DNA of 64,000 nucleotides from Castellaniella sp036379515. Its GTDB lineage: Bacteria; Pseudomonadota; Gammaproteobacteria; Burkholderiales; Burkholderiaceae_B. Both the position numbers and the translations under genes were made by a program. The notes below the pieces were generated by a model, which ran no database searches, was not told the DNA's origin, and was given only the letters and a program-made list of their open reading frames with translations. How positions within the stretch are numbered: the stretch's first letter is position 1; every line of letters starts with the position of its first letter. Shown one piece after another: positions 36,940 through 45,078 of this stretch. The DNA lies in the NCBI RefSeq assembly GCF_036379515.1, contig NZ_DASVGN010000007.1, forward strand, positions 1-64,000. The letters are read 5' to 3'.

Positions 36940-37005
36940 CGTCGTCTGCGGATCGGTTGCAGCGCTGTTTTTCGTGTCAGGGATACTCCCGATGCATGGA
37001 TTTCT

Positions 37006-37023
37006 AAACGGTATACAATATCC
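37006..37023. promoter_or_regulatory. GTATAC operator site A (upstream of first ferredoxin)
   Basis: AAACGGTATACAATATCC, 37-54 bp before the ferredoxin ATG. It is close to site F near the small divergent gene (AAACGGTATACTGAATCC). FCD-type GntR regulators often bind dyads built on TGTATACA, and one is encoded at 38978-39742. Confidence 0.55.
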
Positions 37024-37059
37024 ATTAAAGTAATCCGAACGAATCGCAACGGGGCAGAC

Positions 37060-37413
37060 ATGGTCAAAGTAACCCTACACAAGGGTGGGCAAATCTACCA
37101 GGACGAAGTGCAGGACAACGCCAATCTGGTCGTGCGCGCCGGCATCCGGCAGTTTCCCTACCCCAACTTGGCCTACAAGTGCGGGATGGGCAAGTGTGCG
37201 ACCTGCGCGTGCAAGGTTCTGCAGGGGGCAGAGCACCTGCCCGCACCCAACTGGAAAGAGAAGAAGCAGTTGGGCGCGCTCCTGGACCAAGGCTACCGTT
37301 TGACTTGCCAGCTGTGGCTCACCCACGACATCGAACTGACTCAGGATATCGAGCCGGTTCACCACCACCACACGGATTCCGTGTCGGCCTCCGTTCAAAA
37401 TGCTGTGGCTTGA
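37060..37413 (+). CDS. Plant-type [2Fe-2S] ferredoxin
   Basis: A 117-residue ferredoxin. The cluster ligands are C-x4-C-x2-C in YKCGMGKCATCACKV (first Cys near residue 41) with the fourth Cys in RLTCQLW. A histidine-rich tail (VHHHHTDS) is unusual. As a soluble one-electron carrier it probably feeds an oxygenase. First gene of a four-gene run; the next gene can start on its stop codon (TGATG). Confidence 0.88.
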   Translation: MVKVTLHKGGQIYQDEVQDNANLVVRAGIRQFPYPNLAYKCGMGKCATCACKVLQGAEHLPAPNWKEKKQLGALLDQGYRLTCQLWLTHDIELTQDIEPVHHHHTDSVSASVQNAVA

Positions 37414-37424
37414 TGGAGTTCGCC

Positions 37425-37739
37425 ATGTATGTAATTTTGACCAGCAAGCCGGACCTCTATACCTCCAGCCTGGAAGGCAGGGCCACGATTGTGGAGACCT
37501 ACCGGTATATGTTCTACGGCCGCTGCAAGGCCATTTTTGAGATTGCGGAACTGGATCGGGACGCCAAAGTGACGATCACGGAATCCGAGCCGCCTTTCGT
37601 TCGCAACCAGGTGTCCACCAAATTTCTGGATCATTTCGAGACACGCGAACAGGCGCGCGCAGAGTTGGATCATTTGACCCGGTTTGGTGGGTTGCAGGCA
37701 TCGCTCGAGCGCTGTGACGCTCGCGAAGCCGGTGTTTGA
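37425..37739 (+). CDS. Small protein of unknown function between two ferredoxins
   Basis: A 104-residue soluble protein that I do not recognise. ATG 37425 has GGAG at 6-bp spacing; an overlapping ATG at 37413 adds four residues. It begins YVILTSKPDLYTSSL and contains FYGRCKAIFEIAEL and a conserved-looking acidic centre (TITESEPPFVRNQ), then two helices. It has no cofactor-binding cysteines beyond isolated ones. Placement between two ferredoxin genes suggests an accessory subunit or regulator of the electron-transfer chain. Confidence 0.7.
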   Translation: MYVILTSKPDLYTSSLEGRATIVETYRYMFYGRCKAIFEIAELDRDAKVTITESEPPFVRNQVSTKFLDHFETREQARAELDHLTRFGGLQASLERCDAREAGV

Positions 37740-37752
37740 GCAGGTGCAGGAG

Positions 37753-38031
37753 ATGGTGACGATTACGTTTCTGAACAATGGCGACAAGACGGTGCAGGCG
37801 CCCGACAACAGCAATCTTTTGCGTGTCTCGATCCGTGAGAAGGGAGGGATTCCTTTCAAATGCGGGGGTGGCATCTGCGGCACCTGCAAGTGCCACATCG
37901 AAGAAGGGTTGGAGCATACCGACGCGATCAAAGCCAAAGAGCGGCGTCACCTGAAGCCCGAAGACTTTGAGGCAGGCTACCGGATGGCCTGCCAGACCTT
38001 CGTCAACGGCGACATCAAGGTGTCGTGGTGA
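37753..38031 (+). CDS. Second plant-type [2Fe-2S] ferredoxin
   Basis: A 92-residue ferredoxin: MVTITFLNNG start, cluster ligands in FKCGGGICGTCKCHI, fourth Cys in RMACQTF. It differs clearly from the upstream ferredoxin, so the pair is not a recent duplication. GTG 37732 is an alternative start. Its stop overlaps the start of the cyclodeaminase-like gene, indicating coupling. Confidence 0.88.
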   Translation: MVTITFLNNGDKTVQAPDNSNLLRVSIREKGGIPFKCGGGICGTCKCHIEEGLEHTDAIKAKERRHLKPEDFEAGYRMACQTFVNGDIKVSW

Positions 38032-38945
38032 AGGCCATGCTGCACTTGAGCGATGACGACGTATCCCGTTTGGTGAGCCCCGAAGCGGCCCGGGCCGTGC
38101 TTCGCGATGCCTTTTTGGAATTCGGTTCGAACCATGCAGCGGTTCAGCGGCGAGAGCGAACTGAATCGGCTGGAGTGAAACTCTCCACGCTGGGGGCGGT
38201 CATCCCGTCGCAGGGGGTCGTGGGTGCCAAGGTCTACACCACGATCCAGGGCCAGTTCGGGTTTGTGGTCATTCTGTTCTCGGCAGAAAGTGGCTTGCCG
38301 CTTGCCACGCTGGACGCGGGTGCGCTGACGCGCATCCGAACGGCAGCATGCTCGGTGCTGGCGGCTCAGGCTTGCGTGCATGAGCCGCCTCGGGTGTTGG
38401 GCCTCTTTGGCCTTGGGGTACAAGGGACTGAGCACGCGGTTCAGATGGCGCAGGCTTTTCCTCTGCAGCAGATTCTGGTGCATGACCCGCATAGTGCGGA
38501 TCGCGCCGTGGTGGATCTGGAGGCCCGTACGGGCGTCTCGGTGCGCCGCGCGGCACCTGAAGATATTGCGGCTTCGGCCGGTCTTCTGGTCACCGCGACG
38601 CGCTCGAAATGTGCCTTGTTTTCTGGCGACCTCTTGCAAGACGATGCATTCGTGGCCGCGATTGGTTCCAGCTTGCCGTCGACGCGTGAGCTGGACGACC
38701 GGGCGTTGCAGAGAGCCCGGCAGATCATTGTGGAATGGAAGCCACAGACGCTCAGCGAAGCAGGCGATCTGGTGCTGGCTTCCCCCGATGTCGATCTGGG
38801 GCGCAAGCTCATCGAGTTATCACAGCTGCTGGCGCGTCCCGAGGCGCCCGAGCAGCGCCATGGCATCTACATCTATAAGGCCGTGGGAATTGGCTTGGCC
38901 GATATTGCCTTGGCAGGCCTCGCCTATCGGGCAATGCACGCGTGA
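38025..38945 (+). CDS. Ornithine cyclodeaminase / mu-crystallin family protein
   Basis: A 306-residue NAD(P)-binding protein. Family marks are the N-terminal LSDDDVSRLV helix, the VGAKVYTT strand, LDAGALTRIRTAACSVLAA and the Rossmann motif GLFGLGVQGTEHAVQ. Members include ornithine cyclodeaminase, alanine dehydrogenase and ketimine reductase, acting on amino/imino acids. The start overlaps the ferredoxin stop (GTG 38025; ATG 38037 possible). In this cluster an imine-handling role would fit oxidation of an amino compound. Confidence 0.88.
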   Translation: MVKAMLHLSDDDVSRLVSPEAARAVLRDAFLEFGSNHAAVQRRERTESAGVKLSTLGAVIPSQGVVGAKVYTTIQGQFGFVVILFSAESGLPLATLDAGALTRIRTAACSVLAAQACVHEPPRVLGLFGLGVQGTEHAVQMAQAFPLQQILVHDPHSADRAVVDLEARTGVSVRRAAPEDIAASAGLLVTATRSKCALFSGDLLQDDAFVAAIGSSLPSTRELDDRALQRARQIIVEWKPQTLSEAGDLVLASPDVDLGRKLIELSQLLARPEAPEQRHGIYIYKAVGIGLADIALAGLAYRAMHA

Positions 38946-38951
38946 TGCGGG

Positions 38952-38968
38952 TCGGGCCGCAGGCCCGA
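38952..38968. terminator. Hairpin between convergent genes
   Basis: TCGGGCC-GCA-GGCCCGA, a perfect 7-bp stem between the cyclodeaminase-like gene and the convergent GntR gene. No T-tract. Confidence 0.4.
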
Positions 38969-38977
38969 TGCCTCACA

Positions 38978-39742
38978 TCAAACTTGAGCCTCGGCGCGTA
39001 TCGTCGGAGCCGGTGAGTCACCTTTTTTTTCACGTTCTTGAGTGTACGCACGCGCGGCATTGTGCACGTGCTGGGTGGCCAGCAGGCCCGCCAGTTCTGC
39101 GTTGCCCGCAATCACGGCGCGCAGGATCTGGGCATGGTCTGCCCAGTTCTCGCGCACGCGCCGCATGTTGCTGGGTGCGAACACCAGCGCCGTACGGTCG
39201 CGCAGCGAATTCATCAAGTCCATGAGCACCGGGTTGCCTGTGACGGTGGCGAGCGTTTCGTGGAAGGTGCGGTTCAGCCGTCGGCAGGTTTCCCAGGCTT
39301 CGGCACCTTCGCGTTCAGCTGCCGCCGTGCCTTCTTTGAGAATGCCCTGAAGTTGTTCTATGGCAGCCTCGTTGCGCCGCTCTGCCGCCAGGCGCGCATT
39401 GAGTCCTTCGAGGGCGGCGCGAACTTCGACCATGTCGTAGGCGAGCTCGTCGGACAGGATGGCGACAGAAGCACCCCGGCGCGGCTCGATGGTGACCAGG
39501 CCTTCGGCGGCGAGCGCCCGTAGCGCTTCGCGGACCGGGATGCGTGAAACCGCCATTTCGTCGGACAACCGGCTTTCGACCAGCCGTGCCCCAGGGCGGA
39601 ATTCGCCCTGCAGGATTCGGTCGCGCAGCCGGTCTCGGATGAGCGCGAAAAGTGGGGAGTATTGATCGCCGATTTTGAGATCGTCGCGATTTGCGGTGGA
39701 ACGCGACGAAGGATGACTCAGTTTCGTGGAATTGACGCTCAT
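38978..39742 (-). CDS. GntR-family regulator, FadR (FCD) type
   Basis: A 254-residue regulator. The winged HTH is at ~30-100 (LRDRILQGEFRPGARLVESR, then VSRIPVREALRALAAEGLV). The all-helical FCD effector domain follows (VEVRAALEGLNARLAAERR, LNRTFHETLATVTGNPVLMDLM, DHAQILRAVIAGNA). Metal-liganding residues of FCD domains appear to be present. A GTATAC site lies 37 bp upstream of its own start, and similar sites precede neighbouring units, so it is the best candidate for the shared regulator. Confidence 0.9.
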   Translation of the reverse strand: MSVNSTKLSHPSSRSTANRDDLKIGDQYSPLFALIRDRLRDRILQGEFRPGARLVESRLSDEMAVSRIPVREALRALAAEGLVTIEPRRGASVAILSDELAYDMVEVRAALEGLNARLAAERRNEAAIEQLQGILKEGTAAAEREGAEAWETCRRLNRTFHETLATVTGNPVLMDLMNSLRDRTALVFAPSNMRRVRENWADHAQILRAVIAGNAELAGLLATQHVHNAARAYTQEREKKGDSPAPTIRAEAQV

Positions 39743-39775
39743 GATGCGGTTCTCGACACGTTTCCGTCTACGTGC

Positions 39776-39788
39776 TTAGTATACAGGA
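39776..39788. promoter_or_regulatory. GTATAC operator site B (upstream of gntR)
   Basis: TTAGTATACAGGA, 34-46 bp upstream of the GntR start, consistent with autoregulation. Confidence 0.5.
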
Positions 39789-39833
39789 CGACAATGGCTG
39801 GTTTCTCTGTCGAACAAACCATGAATTCGCTGC

Positions 39834-40583
39834 TCAGGCCCATTGCCACAGGGTCTTCACTGCCAGGACGATGGCGCTCACTGCACAAAAGATCAGCAGC
39901 CCGTGGCGCAGTGCTGGCCCACTGACGCGGTGTCGTGCGCGGTTGGAGAGCCAGAACCCGCAGAATAGAAATGGCAGCAACGTGACGCTCAGCAGCACGT
40001 CGCGCAGGCCATAGTGCCCAGAGAGGGCCAGCAGACCGATCGAGACAGTGGCGCCACAGGCCAGTATGGCCCCAATGGTGGCGCGAATGGACGGTGGTGC
40101 GCTGTATTGCATGATGATGGCAAGCGGAGGAGAGCCCACCGATGTGAGTGTCCCCATGACCCCCGAGACCAGTCCGGCAACGCTGGCATTGCCTCGTGTG
40201 ACGGCAAACTTGAGGCCCGACGCACTGAGAATGACGGCGAGCAGGATGAGCCCCGCGAATACCAGGCCAAGTGCCCCCCGCGGCAGGTGGCTGAGTGCCA
40301 GGACCGCGATGAGAGCCCCGACGGTGCGGCCCCCCAGAGCAAAAGAGGCTGGCTGCCAGGCGATATGCTGCCGTTCGCGCAGCGCCGTCAGTAGCGTGGC
40401 CATTCCGCCGAGGGTCAGCAGTGGGCCTGGCACCAGTTCGGGGCTCACGATAAGTGCCACCGGCGCCGCAAACATGGTGAACCCCACGCCACCCATCCCT
40501 TGCAGAAAGGCTGAACCCAGAATTAGTGCAGCCATCAGGGCGTAGATCCAGGGGTCAGTGAAGGGAAGGAGGGTCGTCGTCAT
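39834..40583 (-). CDS. TSUP (TauE/SafE) family transporter
   Basis: A 249-residue membrane protein: LILGSAFLQGMGGVGFTMFA near the start and GVMGTLTSVGSPPLAIIMQY in the middle, the two family repeats, with about eight helices. The substrate is unknown; the family handles organosulfur compounds and organic anions. It lies upstream of gntR on the same strand (91-bp gap) and divergent from the large transporter, with operator-like sites on both sides. Confidence 0.85.
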   Translation of the reverse strand: MTTTLLPFTDPWIYALMAALILGSAFLQGMGGVGFTMFAAPVALIVSPELVPGPLLTLGGMATLLTALRERQHIAWQPASFALGGRTVGALIAVLALSHLPRGALGLVFAGLILLAVILSASGLKFAVTRGNASVAGLVSGVMGTLTSVGSPPLAIIMQYSAPPSIRATIGAILACGATVSIGLLALSGHYGLRDVLLSVTLLPFLFCGFWLSNRARHRVSGPALRHGLLIFCAVSAIVLAVKTLWQWA

Positions 40584-40670
40584 GGGAGGGGCGTTTGAGA
40601 AGAAAAGCGTGTTCAGTGCCAGAGGAAGCCCCGTGCGGGCGGGCAGGTCATTGAGGGTTGTAACTCAAAT

Positions 40671-40689
40671 AGTATGCTGTATACGAATG
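40671..40689. promoter_or_regulatory. GTATAC operator site C (upstream of TSUP gene)
   Basis: AGTATGCTGTATACGAATG, about 90 bp upstream of the TSUP start. It contains a GTATGC half next to GTATAC, a tandem arrangement comparable to site E. Confidence 0.5.
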
Positions 40690-40939
40690 TCTGAAATGAT
40701 AGGCCACTATCGATGATTCGAAGACTTGGTTCCGAGATGGTGATTTCCCTAGGCGTTCAAAGAATTTCTGGCAAAATCGATCAAGGCAGTGCCTGCAGCC
40801 CTCCATGCAGACACTGATTTTCCCTATGGTTTCGCCACTTCTGTGTGCCGGATTCAGTCGGGATCTGATGTTCTGCCACAGGCGAAGAAAGCAGCTTTAG
40901 GGGAAACCCGTGTATTCGGAAGGGGATTAGGAAGAATAA

Positions 40940-40958
40940 CATACTGTATACAGAATGC
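40940..40958. promoter_or_regulatory. GTATAC operator site D (upstream of large transporter)
   Basis: CATACTGTATACAGAATGC contains the perfect 10-bp palindrome CTGTATACAG (40944-40953). It lies about 115 bp upstream of the transporter start. Confidence 0.55.
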
Positions 40959-41028
40959 TCAGATGCATGAGCATGACTGTTTTGAAGGTTTCTGACTGAT
41001 TCGTTCGCGTCATTTTCAACGTGTTCTT

Positions 41029-41048
41029 CCCCGGGTATCGACCCGGGG
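41029..41048 (+). other. Leader hairpin before the large transporter gene
   Basis: CCCCGGGT-ATCG-ACCCGGGG, a perfect 8-bp stem followed by TTTGTCT, 20 bp before ATG 41069. It may be a weak attenuator or an RNA-stabilising 5' hairpin. Confidence 0.45.
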
Positions 41049-41068
41049 TTTGTCTATAGGGGAGGCTC

Positions 41069-42589
41069 ATGGGCTCAGAAGTCACTCTCAGCCTGGCGCA
41101 CTGGCTATATCTGCTCAGTGTGCTGGTGATCATCGGTACGATGATCTTTCGTGCCAACGTGGTAGTTCCTGCGGTGGTTGGCACTTTCTTGGTCGTCACG
41201 GCGCTCACGGGCAACCCCGTGAGTGGGTTCATCGGAATCTTTTCGGCCAGCTTCGTGGCCGCCAAGGAGCTCTTCAATATCTTCCTGGTCATCACGTTCA
41301 TGACTGCACTGCTCAGCGCTCTCAAGGCGGTGGGAGCAGACGTCCTGATGGTGAAGCCCTTTCAGCACGTCATGCGAGGTGGGGCCTCGTCTTTCATCGT
41401 TCTGACGATCATCACGTACGTGTTCTCGTTGTTCTTCTGGCCCACGCCGGCAGTTCCGCTGGTATCGGCCGTCTTGCTGCCGGCCGCCATTGCTGCAGGG
41501 CTGCCTCCGCTGACCGGTGCCATGGTGATCGCCATCGCTGGCCAGGGGATGGCGCTGTCGTCCGACTACATCATTGGTGTGGCACCGGGAATCAGCGCGA
41601 AGGCTGCTGGCCTGGCCAGTGCTCAGGGGGTGGCGGACAAGGCGCTCATTCTGTCGTTGATCACGGGCATCATTGCGCTGGTTCTGGCGTATTTCTTCAC
41701 GCGCAAGAGCATTCGCAAGCCTGACCCGGCATTGCTCGATGACTGGCAGGCCCTGGCCAGCGACGGCACGATGGCGCCTATCGAACGCTCAGGCAGCTTC
41801 GACAAGGCCGAGATGGCTCGCAGCGCGGATGCGCCCCAGGAAGACGTGCCCTATGCCTCCAGGGCACAGGCGCATCTGAAGAAGTGCGGCAGGGTGTTTG
41901 CCGTGGTGACGCCGTTGGCTTTCCTGGCCGTCATCCTGGTGCTTGTCTTGCCGACCATCTTCCCGAAACTTCCGGCGTTGCGTGGCGGCGATGCGGCGGG
42001 CCTGGTGGGGGGTGTCGGGTTTGCGCTCATGATGCTGGTCTGTCTGATGTACGTCGGGCCGCGCCGGATGCTGGACCTGTGTCCTGACTACATGACCGAT
42101 GGCTTCGTGTTTGCGTTCAAGGCCATGGGCTCGGTCTTGCCGATTGCCGGGTTCTTTTTCCTCGGCACCTCGGACGCCACGGCGCAGATCCTGGGGATTC
42201 CTTCGGCCCACGCGCCCGCACTGCTGTTCGAACTGATCACGGCGGCCCAGCACTTCATTCCCAACAACGCATTCATGATGGCGTTTGGCGAGCTGATCGT
42301 GGGGATGGTGACCGGCATTGATGGTTCAGGCTTCTCCGGTCTGCCCTTGACGGGGTCTCTCGCAGGTGCGATCGGGCCTGTGGCTGGCGTGGACGTGGCC
42401 ACATTGGCCGCGATTGGTCAGATGGGGTCGGTATGGACGGGCGGTGGCACGCTGATTGCCTGGTCCTCGCTGATCGCCGTAGCGGGCTTTGCCCGTGTGT
42501 CGGTGCTCGACCTGGTGCGCGTGCTGACGATTCCGGTTCTGGTGGCCTTGGCAATCTCCACCACGTTTGCCGCAATCTGGATGGCCTAG
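41069..42589 (+). CDS. Large membrane transporter, probably carboxylate/anion type
   Basis: A 506-residue protein with about 12 hydrophobic helices and a hydrophilic loop at ~215-275. Repeated motifs such as FFWPTPAVPLVSAVLLPAA and GQGMALSSDYIIG with a C-terminal counterpart (NNAFMMAFGELIVGMVTG, GSGFSGLPLTGSL) suggest an inverted-repeat ion-transporter-superfamily fold. I cannot assign the family with certainty; DcuC, CitMHS and GntP-like carriers are candidates. GGGGAGG precedes ATG 41069. It is followed after 10 bp by the amidohydrolase gene, so it probably imports that enzyme's substrate. Confidence 0.75.
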   Translation: MGSEVTLSLAHWLYLLSVLVIIGTMIFRANVVVPAVVGTFLVVTALTGNPVSGFIGIFSASFVAAKELFNIFLVITFMTALLSALKAVGADVLMVKPFQHVMRGGASSFIVLTIITYVFSLFFWPTPAVPLVSAVLLPAAIAAGLPPLTGAMVIAIAGQGMALSSDYIIGVAPGISAKAAGLASAQGVADKALILSLITGIIALVLAYFFTRKSIRKPDPALLDDWQALASDGTMAPIERSGSFDKAEMARSADAPQEDVPYASRAQAHLKKCGRVFAVVTPLAFLAVILVLVLPTIFPKLPALRGGDAAGLVGGVGFALMMLVCLMYVGPRRMLDLCPDYMTDGFVFAFKAMGSVLPIAGFFFLGTSDATAQILGIPSAHAPALLFELITAAQHFIPNNAFMMAFGELIVGMVTGIDGSGFSGLPLTGSLAGAIGPVAGVDVATLAAIGQMGSVWTGGGTLIAWSSLIAVAGFARVSVLDLVRVLTIPVLVALAISTTFAAIWMA

Positions 42590-42599
42590 GAGAAAATCG

Positions 42600-44069
42600 A
42601 TGGGCAATCGCCAGCAGGGCGCACGTCAAGCCATGGTTTCCACAGGCAATCCTCTTGCTGCACAGGCGGCTCGTGACGTGCTCCAGGCAGGCGGTTCGGC
42701 AGTGGATGCGGCGATTGCCGCCGACGCGGTCATGGGGGTGGTCGAGCCCATGGCCACCAGTGTGGGCGGCGATCTGCTGGCCATGGTCTGCCCGCAAGGG
42801 CGGCCCGTGGTCAGTTACAACGGCACGGGTCGTGCCCCCGAGGCGTTGCAGCCGGACCTGATCGAGGCGCTGCCGGGAGGGCGGATACCCGAACGCCACC
42901 CGCTCTCGGTCACGACACCCGGTGCCGTTCGAGGCTGGTGGGATTTGCACCGGCGTTTCGGGCGGCTGCCGTGGCGGGCATTGTTTCCGTGGGCCATCCG
43001 TCATGCCCGCGATGGGTTTGCGGTGGCTCCGGTGTCCGCGCACGAATGGAAACTGTTTGATTTCGTGGTGCGACGGCACCCCGCATGTGCACAGTTGTAC
43101 CGTGCGGGCAACTCCCCTGTGGCGGGAGAGACCTTCGCCAATCCGGCGCTGGCCCTGACGCTCGAACGTATCGCGGCCGACGGGCCGGATTATTTCTATC
43201 AAGGTCCGGTGGCGGCTGCGGCTGCCGCTGCGGTTCAGTCGGAAGAGGGCGTACTGGATGCCAGTGATTTCGCACGGCATGAAGGTAATTTCGTGACGCC
43301 ACTTTCGCTCGATTTTCACGGGGCGCGCATTCACGAGTGCCCACCCAACACGCACGGCGTCGCCATCCTGGATGCACTGGCAGCGGTTCAGGCGGTCGCT
43401 GGGGACCCCGAAGACCCCGCCACCTGGGTGCAGATGGTGCAGGCCACTGCGGCCGCCATGGCCAAGGCCAAACGCACGGTTGCCGACCCCTCCGGGAACA
43501 CGGTCTGTACCGTGGTCGATGACGGACAAGGTCTGGCCGTCACGCTCATGTCCAGCATTTTCAAACGATTCGGATCGGGCATCGTGGTGCCCGCGCACGG
43601 ATTTTGCCTGCAGAACCGGGGTTTCGGGTTCTCTGAGCTGGGCCACGTCAATGGCCCGGCACCGGGCAAACGCCCCTATCACACGGTGGTCCCGGGGCTC
43701 ACGACGAAGGACGGCGAGTTCTATCTGGGGATGGGGGTTGTCGGGGGGCTCATGCAGCCGCAGGGCCAGATCCAGATCCTGACTCGGGTGCTGGCCTGGA
43801 ATAGCGGCCTGCAGTCTGCGCTGGATGCGCCGCGCTGGCGACTGGAGGCGGGCGACACCCTGGCAATCGAAAACGGCTTTCCTGACAGGATTGCCCAGGC
43901 TTTGCGTACCGCAGGCTACGAGCCTCCGCATCCGGCGGTGGGTGAATTGGCGGGGCGCAGCGACTTCGGAGGCGCGCACGCCGTGCGGCGCCATCGCGAT
44001 GGGACGTTGGAGGGGGCCGCCGATCCGCGTAAAGACGGCCAGTGGCTGAGTGTCTCTGTTTCAGTTTGA
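42600..44069 (+). CDS. Gamma-glutamyltranspeptidase-like Ntn hydrolase, oxamate amidohydrolase-like
   Basis: A 489-residue member of the gamma-glutamyltransferase family. N-terminal ATGNPLAAQAA-like and GGSAVDAAIAADAVMGVVEP blocks and VGGDLLAMV are typical. The self-processing threonine is best placed in GNTVCTVVDDGQG (near residue 302), followed by FGSGIV, LQNRGFGFS and PGKRPYHTVVPG. This form resembles HpxW oxamate amidohydrolase more than true GGT, whose small subunit starts TTH. No signal peptide is seen, unlike periplasmic GGTs, so it is probably cytoplasmic. ATG 42600 follows AGGAGA. Confidence 0.8.
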   Translation: MGNRQQGARQAMVSTGNPLAAQAARDVLQAGGSAVDAAIAADAVMGVVEPMATSVGGDLLAMVCPQGRPVVSYNGTGRAPEALQPDLIEALPGGRIPERHPLSVTTPGAVRGWWDLHRRFGRLPWRALFPWAIRHARDGFAVAPVSAHEWKLFDFVVRRHPACAQLYRAGNSPVAGETFANPALALTLERIAADGPDYFYQGPVAAAAAAAVQSEEGVLDASDFARHEGNFVTPLSLDFHGARIHECPPNTHGVAILDALAAVQAVAGDPEDPATWVQMVQATAAAMAKAKRTVADPSGNTVCTVVDDGQGLAVTLMSSIFKRFGSGIVVPAHGFCLQNRGFGFSELGHVNGPAPGKRPYHTVVPGLTTKDGEFYLGMGVVGGLMQPQGQIQILTRVLAWNSGLQSALDAPRWRLEAGDTLAIENGFPDRIAQALRTAGYEPPHPAVGELAGRSDFGGAHAVRRHRDGTLEGAADPRKDGQWLSVSVSV

Positions 44070-44080
44070 ACGGATTTTCG

Positions 44081-44120
44081 GGGATAACCCTTATTTTCTA
44101 GTACGGTATACGGTATACAA
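44081..44120. promoter_or_regulatory. GTATAC operator site E, tandem half-sites upstream of the HDO gene
   Basis: GGTATAC occurs twice in direct succession (44105-44111 and 44112-44118), followed by AATAATC. GGGATAACCC lies just upstream at 44081-44090. The HDO gene begins about 105 bp downstream, so it has its own regulated promoter although the preceding gene runs in the same direction. Confidence 0.6.
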
Positions 44121-44222
44121 TAATCTATATGTTGAGGGTGAGACCTGAACACATCGCAGTCTCACCAAACGTAGGTCACCAGACCACCCAATTTTGCGTT
44201 GTGCTTTCTTACGGGAACAGAC

Positions 44223-44960
44223 ATGCCTTCATTGATGACTCAAGACGAATTCCGCACTGCCCTGGAAAAGGCGATCAAGGGCAATAGCGCGAACCGGGCT
44301 CCTTTCAGCGTTGCCTGGGCAACCGGTAAGCTCAGCCGTGCACACATGGCGCGTTGGGCGGAAAATCACTACCACTACGTCGGGCCGTTTGCCGACTATC
44401 TGGCCTATGTGTATGCCCGCATGCCGGACAACTTCACTGAAGCCAAGGATTTTCTGCTCGCCAATATGTACGAGGAAGAAATCGGTGGCGATCGGCACAC
44501 GGATCTGCTGATCCGCTTCGCAGAAGCGTGTGGCACCACACGTGCCCGCGTCGAAAATCCGGACAACATGTCGCCAACCACCCGCGCGCTGCAGTCCTGG
44601 TGCTACTGCGTGGCCATGCGCGAAGACCCCATCGTAGCGGTGGCGGGCCTGGTGGTGGGGCTGGAATCCCAGGTCCCATCCATCTACCGCAAGCAATCAC
44701 CCATCCTGAAAGAAAAATACGGTTTCACGGACGAAGAGGCCGAGTTCTTCGACCTGCACATCGTGTCGGATGAAATCCACGGCGAGCGCGGATACCAGAT
44801 CGTTCTGGAACATGCGAACACCGTCGAACTGCAGCAGAAATGCCTGCGTATCTGCGAGATCGGTGCCAAGATGCGGTTCCTGTACACCACGGCGCTCTAC
44901 AACGATTACGTCAAGGACGAAATCCCGCTCGAAGAGCTGGAGATGCAAGCAGCAGCGTAA
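44223..44960 (+). CDS. Haem-oxygenase-like di-iron oxidase (PqqC/TenA/CADD superfamily)
   Basis: A 245-residue all-helical protein of the 'iron-containing redox enzyme' group. A full set of potential metal ligands is visible: Glu85/Glu86 and His92 in YEEEIGGDRHTDL, Glu148 in GLESQ, then His179, Asp183 and His186 in LHIVSDEIHGE. This pattern is that of HDO enzymes such as UndA, BesC, SznF and CADD, which use O2 for C-C or C-N bond cleavage. Thiaminase TenA and PqqC lack it. The substrate is not known. ATG 44223 is favoured over TTG 44199. It probably receives electrons from the ferredoxins and reductase in this cluster. Confidence 0.85.
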   Translation: MPSLMTQDEFRTALEKAIKGNSANRAPFSVAWATGKLSRAHMARWAENHYHYVGPFADYLAYVYARMPDNFTEAKDFLLANMYEEEIGGDRHTDLLIRFAEACGTTRARVENPDNMSPTTRALQSWCYCVAMREDPIVAVAGLVVGLESQVPSIYRKQSPILKEKYGFTDEEAEFFDLHIVSDEIHGERGYQIVLEHANTVELQQKCLRICEIGAKMRFLYTTALYNDYVKDEIPLEELEMQAAA

Positions 44961-45022
44961 TCGGTTGCGCGCAGGCCAGCGAGCATCACGCTTCTCTGGC
45001 CTGTGCGCAAGCCATATTCTCT

Positions 45023-45040
45023 CCCGGGCGATTGCCCGGG
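45023..45040 (+). other. Intercistronic hairpin
   Basis: CCCGGGC-GATT-GCCCGGG between the HDO and aldehyde dehydrogenase genes. No T-tract, so it is more likely a transcript-processing or stability element or a partial terminator. It resembles the hairpin at 41029-41048. Confidence 0.4.
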
Positions 45041-45078
45041 GCTCTCGTGTGCTCAATCGGTGACAGGGGTGCCAGGCG

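Larger units (their letters stand above)
40584..41068. other. 485-bp regulatory region between divergent transporter genes
   Basis: No supportable gene. It holds operator-like sites at 40671-40684 and 40944-40953, a hairpin just before the right-hand gene and a stretch of lower GC than its surroundings. A short open frame at 40789-40995 lacks coding character and a ribosome-binding site. Confidence 0.6.

Noticed and set aside
40789..40995. 68-codon frame in the 485-bp intergenic region
   Set aside because: No ribosome-binding site, no coding character, and it runs through the palindromic operator.
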